In this document: one piece after another, positions 1-14,628 of the stretch
How positions within the stretch are numbered: the first letter of the stretch is position 1
Layout: each line of letters starts with the position of its first letter
NCBI GenBank assembly: GCA_023525715.1
Contig: CM042012.1
Coordinates: 37,002,189 to 37,066,188 of the forward strand
Direction of reading: 5' to 3'
Length of the DNA: 64,000 nucleotides
From: Cichorium intybus
Lineage: Eukaryota; Streptophyta; Magnoliopsida; Asterales; Asteraceae
Program-made: the position numbers and the translations under genes
Notes under the pieces: generated by a model
The model's database searches: none
Seen by the model: the letters and a program-made list of their open reading frames with translations, nothing else
What the model was told of the DNA's origin: nothing

Positions 1-396
1 AGTTTCTGTATAGGAAAATAGGCTCTCTTTGGAAAAATACTTTGAATTTTTATTATTATTTTGGGACGGTAGACTATAAAATACGAGTGTTTTAAGTTTT
101 GTTCAAAAGGAGAGAGTTTTTAATAATTTAAAATTACATTTTTCTGTACCTTTTTATTAGCGCAGACACTGTTGAAGCAACAGAACTAGGAAAGCTATTG
201 GAAACCACATTCCTGTCGGGAATACAGAGGCCGACTCCATTGAGAAATAGGAGAGAGAAAAAGTCTCGGGTTGTTTTCCCTAAGCTTGCATCTTTCCAAC
301 TCTTTTTCTTCTTCCGCAACTTGTATAATATGCATTTTTATTTGTACCAAAAGGCGAGAGAAGAGAAAGAAGCTATGGATAATCATTTCCATGTGG
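1..396. other. AT-rich intergenic DNA, no gene seen
   Basis: Short open frames on both strands overlap one another and show no recognisable domain or codon pattern. A purine-rich stretch around 250-300 accounts for the lysine/arginine-rich short frames. I see nothing else to annotate here. Confidence 0.6.
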
Positions 397-399
397 TTA

Positions 400-665
400 G
401 GCTAGGGGGAGTGGCTTCGCCAAACTCCTCGCCATCCCCTCGCCAACCATGCTAAACCACACCGCCACCCTTGCTGACCATCTCGTTGAAGACCTCCCTC
501 GCCAAGGAATCGACGAGCTCGCCAACGGATGCAACGGCTAGTAAAGAAAACTTGCTGAATGTGCTGACCACTACCACCATTTTTGGTCAGCATATACTAA
601 ACTTGCAGAATGCTGACGTGACATAGTTTAGCACATGCTGAACATGCTAACCACTCCCTCCAGCC
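400..665. mobile_element. PIF/Harbinger (Tourist-like) MITE
   Basis: The element is 266 bp and non-coding. It starts GGCTAGGGGGAGTGG and ends with CCACTCCCTCCAGCC, an imperfect terminal inverted repeat of about 15-20 bp. It is flanked by the 3-bp duplication TTA at 397-399 and 666-668, the size and sequence class typical of PIF/Harbinger. The interior is locally GC-rich with repeated 'ctcgcca' and 'gctgac' words. It carries no transposase, so it would depend on a Harbinger transposase elsewhere. Family assignment rests on TSD and TIR only. Confidence 0.7.
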
Positions 666-891
666 TTAGGGAATAAAGCGAATGAAAGAGAAAATTGATA
701 AAAGAAAACTGAGGCGATGTTGATTTGACATTATTGAAAAGAAGAATGAGTATCCTCCACCCGTAGTATGATTTATACTATCACAAGTCATGAATGAGTG
801 AATGACAACAAATAATATCGTACTTTAACGAATTAATTATGTTATTTCTAATTTGTAAAATACCACAACATATCGTTATGACTTAGTATTT

Positions 892-980
892 TGAAAAGGC
901 AATACATCTATTTATGGTACACACATAAGCATCTTTTGAAAAGGCAATAGATGTATTATGGTACACACATAAGCATCTCA
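892..980. repeat. Short tandem duplication, about 47 bp unit
   Basis: The block beginning ttttgaaaaggcaata and running to acacacataagcatct occurs twice in direct succession. The copies differ by small changes (catctattta versus gatgtatta). It lies in AT-rich non-coding DNA between the MITE and the first TA array. Confidence 0.75.
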
Positions 981-1343
981 AAGACTCGAAAACTACATTA
1001 TACTAGAAAAAGGTGCCTCCTTACAATGTAATGCAACATGTGGTATTGGTACATACATCATATTTGAGTGTTTTGTGTTGGCACACATGTTTGTATCTAT
1101 TTTTATTTATATGATCAACGTGTCAATGAATTTTCCATAACTATATACATATGTAATATTGTTTCATGAATATTTTTATAATTTACAATGTATTTATTAT
1201 TTGTAATCATTTTACAAGATATTACTATTGAACGATATATGATATTCAGCGAGTCAAAGCAATATATGTCAAATTATGAGAAACCACAACATACTTTCTT
1301 TCTTGATCATCATAAACAACATATTTTGTACAAACCAAAAAAC

Positions 1344-2077
<734 letters not shown>

Positions 2078-2310
2078 TATGTAATTTAAAACTGGTAATT
2101 ATTCTGTGACTGTGTGAACCAATCAGAATTCAGGAAAAAGTTAGTTTTCGTAATTATAGGAGCGGTTACCGGATTTATAGGAGTTTATTTATTTAAAATT
2201 AATTGATTTATATGTCAATTACTATTATACCCCTCTCTGGATTTAAAATAATTGGTCCATATTTAGTTACAAGGTAACACAATATTTATCAAGATGCATT
2301 TGATCCTAGT

Positions 2311-2493
<183 letters not shown>

Positions 2494-2497
2494 CACA

Positions 2498-3810
<1,313 letters not shown>

Positions 3811-3815
3811 GGGAG

Positions 3816-6800
3816 TGTGACAAACAGAATTTTTGTATATTATAAAAAGTTTGATGCTTAAATATAAATGTATGTAGAATGACAAAATTGTCAAAGGAGG
3901 TAAAATATGAGAATTTATGTTTTAAGACATTCTATTTAGTCATAATGAGATGTTACTTCAATTGGAAACATGCCTTGAAAGCCCGAGGGCAAAATGGGAA
4001 ACTTGGGGACAAAAGTGAAAAGATTAATTGTTAAACTTTAGAAATTTATATCTAAAAATATATAAGGGTTTGGGAAAAAGTCATCAAGGAGACTTTTGTA
4101 TATTTTGATGCAATAGGAGTATAGGAAAAAGATTCGAGTTATTTGGAGTTATAACAAAGAAGTTATGATGGGTTAAAGATGACCAAAAAGTGATAAAAAT
4201 GGCCAAAGGGTCATGTTTGAAAGGTTATAACGTAAAATCTAGTTAGATTCAAACTTAAGTCAGTAGAAGGAAGTTATTAAGCTCATTCCCACCTTCTTAA
4301 AGGTATAAAGAGTATAAAATTCTGATATCGTATGTGGAGGTTATGATGCCTTAAAGCTTGATAAAATATCAGGTAAAACACCGAAAAATTTTCTTAGGAA
4401 AAAACGACTTAAAGGGCATTTTCGGAATTTTTGCATTGGACCCAAATTAAACCCAGAACCTGGTTTTCCTTTCTCTATGTGCGTAAACCTAAAAGGGAAA
4501 TTGGGATCAGTTTTGGGGAAATCATGGAATTTTTATAAAAGAATTATGTTAAATCTATTGATGGAATGTAATATGGTGATAAAGTGTCGTAATAGAATGG
4601 AATTTGACTATTTCTATAATGGATTTGGTTGGGGTGGAATTAGTGTTTCCACCATTTAAAAAGGAAAAGAATGGAATTATATATTTACATAAATATGGGA
4701 CAAACTTGATAATTGGAATGGAATTGAGAATTCCACCCTTTATGGGACAATTTTAGTTTTGACAAGTACAATATGAAAATAAGCATATAAATTGGTTAAA
4801 TGAATGTTATGAAATGTTGGGAGCATGTTGGTTCTATTGATACGGAAAAATGTCATAATTTACACCGGTTTCTATTTTTAGAAACTATAATGACTTAAAA
4901 TACCAAAAATGGTATAAAAGAGTAAAATGAGAGATGTTTCGATATCTAAGCAACTAGTAGTGTTTTATAAGTATGCTAAACTTATAATGATGAATAAATA
5001 ACAAGTTAAACTCAAGAAAATACATAGTTAGTCCAAGTGGGACGAAAAGGGGTAAAAGTGTCCAATATGAGTATTATGTCTTGTGAATCATACTTAAAGG
5101 TTAAGATGAAATTAGATGATAATTAGAAAGAGTTTATGTATGATTTGGTAACATTATGTGTTTAGTTGAATAGTATTTACTAACCTCTTATTATATTAAT
5201 AAAGGTTAAAAAGGTGTTGGAAGCAAGTAGAGTCAAGAGCTAATGGATCTTTGTAGCTAGACATACCTAGCTACCGAGGTGAGTACATGAGGAAACTTTT
5301 CACTGGGTACATAGCAATGAGTTTTAAATATTGAATGTTTTATATTAAATCTTATGCTAAATGTTGTATGAGTAAATGATCTTCCAAATGGTTTTTAAAG
5401 CTTGAATTGGCAAGTATTTACAAAGTTTTATATGACTTTTTAATGTGAGTCTATATGCAAGTTTTACCATCCATGACATGTTTATGAAAGTTTATCGTTA
5501 TGTGTTGAAAGTATGATTTGATATTAAGTTGACAATGATTTGAAAGCAAGTTTTGGCATTAAGCCACAATGATTTGAAAGTACGTTTTGGCAACAAGCCA
5601 TAATGTTATGAAAGAAAGTTTTGGCATCTAGCCTCAATGCGTTTTTAATGGACTGGTATTATGATATGAAATGCACAACAATGTGAAGTAATGGAAATGT
5701 TCTTGTACCCGAGGGATGACGTTCCCGCAAGGGAATCCAGAGGAGTCTACTGGGGTGGTACCAACCCCTTCGCGAAGTAGATTTCCTAAAACTATATGAT
5801 GCTAGGGTGGACTGGTTATGTTCTTTCCATCCTAGTCCAGACTTGGGGTTAATGCCCTAAGTATAAAAAGCACGCATGTTGAAATACCAGTCAAAGCATG
5901 TGATATAACGCTGAGGTGGTTTGATTATGTTCTCACCATCTCAGTCCAGACTTAGGGTATCACCGAGAGTAATTAAGGCCCTAAGTATAAAAATACTATC
6001 ATGTTCAAATGCCAGTCAAACTAAAGAAAAGAAAAAGAAAAGCATTGCATTACTAGCTTTATTACTTGATTGTTTAAAAGACTTTGAAAACAAAATATTT
6101 TTACATGACATACGAAAGGTTTTGACAACTAGTGTCATTATATGAAAACTGTTCATAATGGTTTGAACACCAGTCAAGTTTAAATAATGAAAGTTTTATG
6201 TTGATAAGATTGTTATTTAATTTATTATGAAAAGGCTTAACAAGCAAATGATTATATGTTTCAATTATAAAAGCTTTGGATGACAAGTATTACATTATGA
6301 TTTGTTTATGAACCATCTAACAGAAAATGTCTTTACATGATTTGATTACAAAGGGTTTGAAAATGATATATGTTATGTTTATAAATTCTTTGAGTCTAAA
6401 ACCCATGTATCTCACGAGACATATTTGTCTTACGTATCTTTGTTTTAAATGCTATGTACTGAGGAACAAGAAGACTGGCATCAGATGATAGAAAGAAAAG
6501 ACTTAGAAGACCTCATGGGGACATAGATAGAAAAGAGGACCGGAAGATAGAATTACCATTAAAGCGGTATAGTTATGATATGTAGTTGAGAGATGTTATA
6601 CTTATGGTTAGAACAACACTTTTAGTTGTATTGTAAAGTCTTGCTATGTTCCGTAATGCTTTTGGGCTATTTTGATTTTTGAATCGAGTCGGTATGGATT
6701 TTATCCATTTAGCCCAAAGGTCATGCCGAATTTTCGGTAGAATGATTTTGTAATTACGGGATATTAGCTTGAGATGTTATGTGGCTTTACTATGGTTGTT

Positions 6801-6995
6801 TTGATCTGAGTTTGTAACCCTCAAAGTTTGTTTAAATACTTTTAAACTTATTTGTTTTGTTGGGACCGGAATTTTAAGGCATGACATGAGGTCATGAGAA
6901 ACATTTTATTTTATAAAGAAACACAGGTTTTGAAATATGAGATTTTTCAGCTTTTGCGCTTATTAAAAAAAAAGAGGAAATTTTGGGGCGTTACA
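3816..6995 (+). mobile_element. Solo LTR, Ty3/gypsy type, TSD GGGAG
   Basis: The segment begins TGTGACAAACAG and ends GGGGCGTTACA. It is bounded by the perfect 5-bp duplication GGGAG at 3811-3815 and 6996-7000, so it is a complete 3180-bp solo LTR left by LTR-LTR recombination. It holds the hallmarks shared with the LTRs at 17807 and 60138: a gtgagtacatg splice-donor-like site near 5280, repeated ttttggcatctagcc words (about 5545-5630), and cttcgcgaagtag near 5770. The very long LTR suggests a Del/Tekay-like chromovirus; this is inference. No coding sequence. Confidence 0.85.
5540..5640 (+). repeat. Degenerate tandem repeat within solo LTR
   Basis: Units of about 40 bp contain agttttggcat(c/t)(a)agcc followed by aatg(at)t. 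About three copies are visible. The same word recurs on the opposite strand at about 60955-61150 in the LTR at 60138, so it is a family feature rather than a local accident. Confidence 0.6.
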
Positions 6996-7366
6996 GGGAG
7001 GACGGTACCTAAGGGACCCCCGCTTACTAAGTATCGCCGAAGTTGAAGTATGAGCAGCATACCCACCTCAATGGTCCCTAACCTTCTGAAAGGTTTTCCG
7101 TAACCATGAACTAAAAACCTAAGTTCACATGCAACCTAGAAAAGATCTATGTTTTCTTACTTTGAACATGTAACTAATTCCTAAAGGCCAAACAAAAATT
7201 AACAAAAGGAATAAATCAGAAAAACTAACCTTTAGTTTTTAATCTTGAAGCTAAGCAGCATAAGTGTCCTGCCTCAAATGAGATCACACCCAGGGAGCCA
7301 GAGGATGGTCACGAAAATTCCAGAGAGAAAATAGAATTGAGCACTTATAATGAGGCCTAGGGTTCC

Positions 7367-7377
7367 CTATTTATAGG
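7367..7377 (-). promoter_or_regulatory. LTR TATA box
   Basis: CTATAAATAG on the minus strand sits within a short dyad (ccctatttataggg). It lies about 44 bp downstream, in transcription direction, of the GC-rich palindromic tandem units. The equivalent site in the other LTR is near 14078-14088. Confidence 0.6.
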
Positions 7378-7420
7378 GAAACAAGAAACCCTAGCCGTCA
7401 GCCATTTTCCGGATTATACG

Positions 7421-7560
7421 TACGCGCGTCGCGGCCTTTACATTGGCGCGCCGCGCGCCGCAATTCAACTATTGAATTCGTACGAATATGTACGCGCGTC
7501 GCAGCCTTTACATTTGCGCGCCGCGCGCCGCAATTCAACTATTGAATTTGTACGACTTTA
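7421..7560 (-). repeat. Two 70-bp tandem units with GC-rich palindromes in LTR
   Basis: tacgcgcgtcgc begins at 7421 and again at 7491, a 70-bp period. Each unit contains a gcgcgccgcgcgccgc-like palindromic core in otherwise AT-rich DNA. The same pair is present in the other LTR at about 14132-14271. Its position just upstream of the TATA box suggests promoter elements. Confidence 0.75.
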
Positions 7561-8934
7561 ATCCTTGATTTCCTGATTAATCTAATTAATGCCACAGAAA
7601 TTAATCCAATTAATTTCTGATTAATTATTAATCAATCAATATAGTTTCTAATTAATATATTATCACTTTAATATATTAACAAACCATATCTTTTATTTCT
7701 ATTGATTTATTAATCCCATAATAAACCAACCTCTCTCTCTACCGAACTTTCTACCAAGCCTCCAGCTATGAGGGCAACCCAAATGGACTTTGCTTCTATT
7801 AATTAGGTAAGTACAAATTATTAGTCATGGCTTAGACACCTAATCCAACAGTCTCCCACTTGGATAAGTCTATGACTATAATTATCAATTTAACCTCTGA
7901 TTAATCAGCAACCTGCAGCTTCCTAGAAACTGCTGCCGAACTCTGATCTAGTCAGTTCTGTCCATAGATAAGTGATCAGATGATCCTCCGTTCAACAAGA
8001 TATTTTCAGACATGAGACATGGATTGAGATCAATCTCTGTCTGACACACTGTTTCTCGATTTCCGATTTTACTTATGACTTTTAAACTTCTAATTGAACG
8101 AATCAATTTAGTCCTGGCTGGCCAGCGCTTCAGTCAACTTCAAAATCATCGAGTGGCCAACAGATATCTGTTTCCCGTCTGGGTCAAGGGACGAATAAGC
8201 TTCGACTAATATGTTATATCTTTTACCCGATAAATCACTCACAACAGCACGTTTTATAACACCGAGTTACCGATGCGTTTTCGTACTATCAATGAACAAC
8301 CGCCTTGCAAATTATAACTCATATCTCTCCACTTTAAGACCATAAGATATTATCGTCTCAACATTGCTCGTGATATAATCCATGAAGCAATCCATTGAGC
8401 GCGGGTTTATCCAATACTCAAATCTCCATTTCCAAGTACTCATGAACGTTGCAGGAATCTTATTGCTATGTCTAACTCCTTAGACAATCTACAAACCAAT
8501 TCATGACAGTCTTCCCTCATACTTACTCCCTAAGAGTATGAACGACTGTGGATATTTGAATAATCCAATTATTCAGGAAGTAAAACATGCAAAAGCGAAA
8601 CATAAAATCTGACTGGCAGCTACTCCTGCTAATTACCAAGTCTCCACGAGGTAATCACCAAGTCGGATTGATCATAACTATTATCGGTTTCTTATTCTCT
8701 TTTAAACTTTCAATTCAAGCCTTTTATATCTATGTCTATGACCTTTTCACTCTTTCTATGTATCCAAGTGTCTAACACTTATACACTTTATTGCAGATGA
8801 TCCTATCGGATACTCTTCCGATGATGTCTCAATTTGTCATTTTGTCATTCTCTCTCACAACTCCATTCTGGTGATGTGTACCGTGACTGCCCATGGTTCT
8901 TGGGTCTTTAGTCTACACGACTATACCCTAAGAC

Positions 8935-8996
8935 AATTTCGAGGTGTCATGATGTGCCGGTGAACCACACGCGCTCCATCAGAAACCAACGGAATT
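8935..8996 (-). ncRNA. Covarying hairpin H1 (conserved loop gccggt..cacgcgct)
   Basis: Window-strand arms: outer AATTTCG (8935-8941) with CGGAATT (8990-8996); inner TGATG (8950-8954) with CATCA (8977-8981). The loop carries the conserved tgccggtgaaccacacgcgctc-type core. It lies in the non-coding 3' body of Copia-type element 1 and is homologous to H5. The type label 'ncRNA' means a probable structured motif within a retrotransposon transcript, not a demonstrated gene. Confidence 0.55.
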
Positions 8997-9289
8997 CTTC
9001 AACCATGAAGTCCTACAGCACCACGTTCTGGTGTAAACAATTACCGATTTGAAAACCCTTTCAAATCAATCACCCTAATCATTTCCAAATGATTTCTCAC
9101 GTCTGTTCAAAATTCATTCAGTATTTTCAGCCTGGCAATATCCTGAATCCAACTTACAATGCTCTAAGCATTAAGTCATCAGGATATGTTCATAACACTT
9201 CTGATTTGTCCAAGAGGCTCGAGGAACCTGATGTAATCTCATTCCAAGCCCTTTCGGAATCCTAAGATTACCAATAATCCTTGTGTCAT

Positions 9290-9650
9290 GAATTCCGGAA
9301 ACCATTTCCTTTCAGGGACTCTTTCTTATGCATCTTGAATCCCATCAAGATCATATTCTCAACGGCTAAGTCAATACTGTCAGTCTCATCTATCTGATAG
9401 ATGTCTATGAACTACGTGAGCATGCTGCACCTTCTTTGTTTCTTTCATGCCAATTCATTACACTTTGCAATGACAGGAAACTCCATTCCTGGGGTTATGC
9501 ATCTTGAATCTCATCAAGATCATATTGGCAGAATTCTGATCTATCTAATAGATGTTCACAACCACCTGAGTATGTTGTATCTCTTAAAGTCTTTCATAGC
9601 GAACCATTTCTTAACACCAAGTCATTACACTTTGTAATGATAAGAGACGT
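9290..9650 (-). repeat. Imperfect internal tandem repeat, about 170 bp unit
   Basis: The block containing atgcatcttgaat(c)ccatcaagatcat, (a)tctatct(g/a)atagatgt and cattacactttg(c/t)aatga occurs twice. Copia-type element 2 has the same arrangement at about 23270-23610, so the duplication predates the split of the two families. Confidence 0.65.
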
Positions 9651-9939
9651 TTCCTAGAACCAGTATGTAACCCACATACAATGATAGCAGATAACAACGA
9701 TACTCCCACTGGCTTTGACACCGTTATATGACTCTTTCGGACTATTCACAAAATCCAGAACTTATGACACATTTTGCGAAACCAAAATCCAAACCTTTCC
9801 GACATATTAAAGGAAATCTTTCAGGCTATTCACAAAATCCAAACCTTTTGGCCTATTTTGAGAATCCGAATATACTTTCTTGCAAGATGCCCATGGGACG
9901 AATCCCGGGGCCATGTACCTTTTGTAATGGCATGCTCTA

Positions 9940-9994
9940 TGTGAGTCCATATTAGTGTGCTGGTAAACCACACACGCTCCACTAACGACTCACA
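9940..9994 (-). ncRNA. Covarying hairpin H2
   Basis: Window-strand arms: outer TGTGAGT (9940-9946) with ACTCACA (9988-9994); inner TTAGTG (9952-9957) with CACTAA (9980-9985). The loop has the gctggtaaaccacacacgct core. It is homologous to H6 at 23872-23928. Confidence 0.6.
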
Positions 9995-11129
9995 CTATGC
10001 CACGTAGAATCCTCTCGGATTACATCTTCTATTGAGAGTGCATCTCTCAGAATCAATTGCTTGACTCCAAGTGATGACTCATTCAACCAGATGTTCTGTA
10101 AGTACATTTCTATGCTCCCTTCTTTTGATGATTCAATTACTCCCACTGGTACCTAGACCAGTTGTAAAGATCAATCAAACTGTCACATAGACTGTGTCTT
10201 GCGGTAAGGTTCTCTTATTTGGTAGCAACTGGGCTCACCAATGCTTCCAGCAGTCGGATTACTTATCCGTACCATCTTTAGTGTTTTACCACTACCTGGT
10301 ATATCACCCAAATCATAACTCCTTATGACAGTGATAATAACTACTGGTCAAGCGAAGAGAGGGTATGTCAGGTTTAACAGGAATCTGATTCCTGGTCAAG
10401 GCCCAGTGGTGACTAAAGGTTCTATCACTTGGCTAATCCCTGAACTCATTCAGAATTATTCTTACTCCCACTGTTTCCTTAGAACTTGAGTTCTTTCTAA
10501 AAGTACTCTTCTTTCAAAGGATAACCGGAGTGGCCAATGAAACGACATTGCTGATCAGTTTCAGGCTTGTCATGAGATTCAGACGAATGCTACATGACCC
10601 TGGACTTTCTATGTACTAGTGGGACGATCCCAACTTTACATTTCAGACAGTGTCGGCATAACCTACTTAGTCTAAGATATGGTCGGAATATGGTTTCTGC
10701 GGTCTGACTGGTTGAATATTCACTTCATTGAAATATCAGTCGGAAATGTATCCAGTGTATCTTATACACCGAGGATCAAAACTATTTCGATCAATGCTCC
10801 ATCATCTTCCCTAAGACACATTATAACCATTAGTGTTCTTGGAAGAGGATAAACTGTGAAACATTTTCTCAGTCTTTGTTGTTACTCAGGTTCTATTGAT
10901 CTTATGCTTCCTTTGAAATCTTTGAACACTTCAAGGTTCCAATCAATTGCTTATTCCGATAAACGAAGCCATATTTGTCAAACCATTTGGCAAATATCAT
11001 GAAGCATAACTAATCGTGTTCTGTTCGAATATTCGAGCAATACACAGTAACTTATGTGTCTGTTGCTCAAAATCTTAATACCTTTACAGTTCCATGTAAA
11101 TTTATGACTTTGTTAATATTGTTCAAGAC

Positions 11130-11310
11130 ATGCAATCATCATCTGACTCCAAGTCAACTGATTCCAAAATCCTATCCATTGGATCTTTGGGCGATTCCTT
11201 TCTTGCCACAATTAATTTTATTAAGCACTTAATTCATCATGTGACTCTAAGTCAAATGATTCCAAAGTCCTGTCCAACTGGACCTTTGGTTGAAGTGATT
11301 CTCATAAAAT
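11130..11310 (-). repeat. Two tandem units of about 90-95 bp
   Basis: The block (a)ctc(c/t)aagtca(a)(c/a)tgattccaaa(a/g)tcct.tcc...ggatctttgg occurs twice here. Copia-type element 2 has three units at the equivalent site (25070-25320), a copy-number difference between the sister elements. Confidence 0.65.
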
Positions 11311-11689
11311 TCAATTTAACAATCATAAAGAACACAATTTACAAATCCAATCCCATTGGATGTATCAACATTCAAGTTATTACCATTTACGTCATCAACA
11401 CATTCATACAACATTTCGAGGACAATTAAAACAATCATGTTTCAAAAAAAAATATTTCATTAAACCAGAATTATCCTCAGAACAATGTACAATGCGAATC
11501 TATGTTAAATGTATCTATAAACCAATAACAAGAACAAATATCTATCTTAACTCCAAAAAACTGCACGAGCTTCAGATCCAATCTGAATATGCTCCTGTGC
11601 GACAACATCCTGCATCCTACAGAGTCCGTGCATACAGAGCAAATGTGAGAAACACATCCTGTATCAAGGAAATGAGGATCAGGTATTTT

Positions 11690-12489
11690 GAGTTTTAAGA
11701 TATTACTGAGTTTGCCAAACGGTTTGGCTTTGGAGCATCGTTCCAATCTTTCTGTGACTGTGTCCCACCTTGTGGATTCCCAGTTTGAAACATCGAACAA
11801 TCGGTCCAGACGATCTGGATCATTTCTTGATGCACCTTGATACTGGACTCAATCCTGAAGCAGCTGAATTAATGGAACTATGCTTCTCCATGAACGATTC
11901 ATACAGAGTCGACATTGAATGCACTTCCACGATTGTCTTATCCGGTTACCCTTTCTGTTCATCTGGATGAACAGATCTGCGAGTTGAGCTAATGCTTAAC
12001 TCCCGATCCCAAAGGGAAACCAGTTTTATACTGTTCGCCTATGTATCCCTCAATCTCAGGAACACGCAAACTGGTGCTACTTCCTTCTAGCTTGCAACTT
12101 CAAGCTCTTTGAAGATCCTAGTTCGTTCCCTTTATTCAACCAGTTCATGGAACCTTTCATGAACTAGCTGTGCTAACTTATCAGACCCCAGGAATTCTAA
12201 ATCCCTACGGAACTCGGGGTTAATGATCAATAGCATAAGGCAACGAACTTCCTTGGACTCAATAGTCAAGGAGTCATGCTCATCACAAGCTGCTGTGTGA
12301 TGCCATGTTTGGGAGCGGACACTCAGTCGGATATGGTTCGCCAGCAAAACTAAGAACTATTCTCTAATTGCAAAAACCATATCATATAGTCAAGGCCAGT
12401 CAGCCTTACCATATTTAACAGGTGCCTTCTGAAGCTCTCAGAAATGGGTGAAGGAGGAGAAGGAGGAGAATGACACTTTCTTCAGACAT
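11690..12489 (-). pseudogene. Decayed gag of Copia-type element 1
   Basis: This corresponds over its length to the intact gag at 25675-26514. The start region reads MSEESV from the complement of 12487-12489, then shifts frame into a leucine-rich stop-terminated stretch. Downstream, a 71-codon fragment (12132-12347) retains the LTI(E/D)...LMLL.I.PEF..D.E.LG motif of the sister gag. Frameshifts and stops throughout mean it cannot make a full Gag, so this copy, with near-identical LTRs, must have moved using proteins supplied in trans. Confidence 0.75.
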
Positions 12490-12793
12490 ATATAAAATTT
12501 GAATTTATTCGTTTAATTAATCCTTTTAAATAATTACCCAATATATATTATTTAACAAGGCCAGGATCCAAAATACCCCAACTATGCTGTGAAGAGGGAT
12601 GTCGTAGTCACAACACAGTGGTCATTAAGGTAGATAACTTTTATCAATTTCAGTCTTATGAAATTCCTAGATCTGTGAGATTCATTGAACTATTCAATGG
12701 CATGTTTAATCTCGGATATGCCCCACCGTTTGTGACTGGGATGCCGAGGATCACAAATCGGGTGTGAATAACCATGCAAATTAGCTTGGTACT

Positions 12794-12868
12794 CTCGGGG
12801 TCCATTATCATCTCAAATTGATGTGCCGGTTAACCACACACGCTCCATCAACAATGATAACACCCGAG
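12794..12868 (-). ncRNA. Covarying hairpin H3
   Basis: Window-strand arms: CTCGGG (12794-12799) with CCCGAG (12863-12868); TTATCAT (12805-12811) with ATGATAA (12854-12860); inner TTGATG (12818-12823) with CATCAA (12846-12851). The loop core is gccggttaaccacacacgct. It lies in the leader upstream of gag. It is homologous to H7, where the outer pair is CTCGA/TCGAG. Confidence 0.65.
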
Positions 12869-12883
12869 AAACCCATTGCCACT

Positions 12884-12944
12884 CTTTATGAACCCCCATT
12901 GGTGTGCCGGTAACCCACACATGCTCCACCAACGTTTCATAAAG
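12884..12944 (-). ncRNA. Covarying hairpin H4
   Basis: Window-strand arms: outer CTTTATGAA (12884-12892) with TTCATAAAG (12936-12944); inner TTGGTG (12899-12904) with CACCAA (12927-12932). The loop is gccggtaacccacacatgct. It stands beside H3 in the gag leader. In the sister copy H8 the outer pair is CTTTGTGAA/TTCACAAAG, a clean compensatory change. Confidence 0.65.
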
Positions 12945-13797
12945 TGCAATGTGCAATTTCATGGGTTAGCATCAAATTCACATTTTTTCTAAAGTAACTA
13001 GATTGGGAATTCTTGTACGGGTTCTAGTACTTTGATCATTATACTTTTAATGATTAAGCGGTCATATCAAAACTGTTCGGCTAACGACCCTCCACTGATC
13101 AGGCGAGCGGTGGGTGAGAGTGAACACCCATTAGACCGCCATTTTATAGGCAGTCTCCTTATACCCACTTTATAGACCAGCTTCATGAATGAGGCCTACT
13201 AATGATTTGACTAACCAATTTATCTTATACATATAGTATTAACCTTTAATAATACATATATAAGATGTATTTTAAATCTTTTTAAAATATTCCTGGTTTA
13301 TCTTTTAATTTCCTGAAATTTAACTATTAAATTTCAAATTAAATTAAACCTTTAATTTGATTTAATTTATCTTTTAATTAAACTATTAATTAAATTAATT
13401 AAATCTAGATATTTTAAACCTTTTAAAATATTTTAGGATTTTATCTTTTAATTTTCGCAATTTAACCATTAAATTAAAATTAAATTAAATCCCTTGAATT
13501 ATCTTTTAATTAAACAATTAATTAAATTAATTCAAATGTAGATAGGTTTTTCCAAATTAATCAAATCAATTTAAACCTATCTTAAACCCCTAATTATTGA
13601 ATTCAAACAAACTGGGTTTAAGGTTATCCAATTAATTAACCAATTAAAGTTACCAAAAATAGAAAACCTTCCAAAACCCTAATGCCAATATTCGAAAATT
13701 ACCTGGGGAAGGAAGAGGGTTTCTAAAAAATCAAACCCTAAATAGGAAAACTATTACAGCCATTCAATAAGAAAACAACCAAATGCTGTGATACCAC

Positions 13798-14561
13798 TGA
13801 AAGGTTTTCCGCAACCATGAACTAAAAACCTAAGTTCACATGCAACCTAGAAAAGATCTATGTTTTCTTACTTTGAACATGTAACTAATTCCTAAAGGCC
13901 AAACAAAAATTAACAAAAGGAATAAATCAGAAAAACTAACCTTTAGTTTTTAATCTTGAAGCTAAGCAGCACAAGTGTCCTGCCTCAAATGAGATCACAC
14001 CCAGGGAGCCAGAGGATGGTCACGAAAATTCCAGAGAGAAAATAGAATTGAGCACTTATAATGAGGCCTAGGGTTCCCTATTTATAGGGAAACAAGAAAC
14101 CCTAGCCGTCAGCCATTTTCCGGATTATACGTACGCGCGTCGCGACCTTTACATTGGCGCGCCGCGCGCCGCAATTCAACTATTGAATTCGTACGAATAT
14201 GTACGCGCGTCGCAGCCTTTACATTTGCGCGCCGCGCGCCGCAATTCAACTATTGAATTTGTACGACTTTAATCCTTGATTTCCTGATTAATCTAATTAA
14301 TGCCACAGAAATTAATCCAATTAATTTCTGATTAATTATTAATCAATCAATATAGTTTCTAATTAATATATTATCACTTTAATATATTAACAAACCATAT
14401 CTTTTATTTCTATTGATTTATTAATCCCATAATAAACCAACCTCTCTCTCTACCGAACTTTCTACCAAGCCTCCAGCTATGAGGGCAACCCAAATGGACT
14501 TTGCTTCTATTAATTAGGTAAGTACAAATTATTAGTCATGGCTTAGACACCTAATCCAACA
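13798..14561 (-). repeat. 5' LTR of Copia-type element 1
   Basis: It is the same length (764 bp) as the copy at 7087-7850, with about three substitutions seen by eye (for example ccgtaacc/ccgcaacc and cgtcgcggcc/cgtcgcgacc). The minus-strand PBS tggtatcacagc lies immediately inside it at about 13785-13797. Confidence 0.9.
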
Positions 14562-14628
14562 CCTTCATTGTAACATCTACTTGTACATTGTGCATATATA
14601 TTTATACCAAGTTGTATGGGATGAGAGG

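Larger units (their letters stand above)
7087..7850 (-). repeat. 3' LTR of Copia-type element 1
   Basis: Read on the minus strand it starts TGTTGGATTAGG and ends in TTTCA, with CG-rich 70-bp tandem units at about 7421-7560 followed by a TATA box (CCTATAAATAG, about 7367-7377). The adjacent purine tract identifies it as the downstream LTR of a minus-strand element. Confidence 0.9.
7087..14561 (-). mobile_element. Non-autonomous Copia-type LTR element 1 (gag decayed, no pol)
   Basis: This is a complete element on the minus strand. The 764-bp LTRs (7087-7850 and 13798-14561) differ at about three positions by eye, so the insertion is young. The TSD is CCTTC (7082-7086 and 14562-14566). The primer-binding site on the minus strand is tggtatcacagc just inside 13797, and a purine tract (aagtgggagac) lies next to 7850. 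The interior has a decayed gag at about 11690-12489 and roughly 3.8 kb without any pol domain. It is a sister of the element at 17317-28522. It carries four copies of the covarying hairpin described below. Confidence 0.9.

Noticed and set aside
198..593. Frames of 61-85 codons on both strands near the left edge
   Set aside because: Two overlap the MITE and the others a purine-rich tract; no start context, domain or splice signals support a gene.
11130..11970. Overlapping plus-strand frames of 66-112 codons
   Set aside because: They are antisense to the non-coding body and decayed gag of a minus-strand element; no domain.
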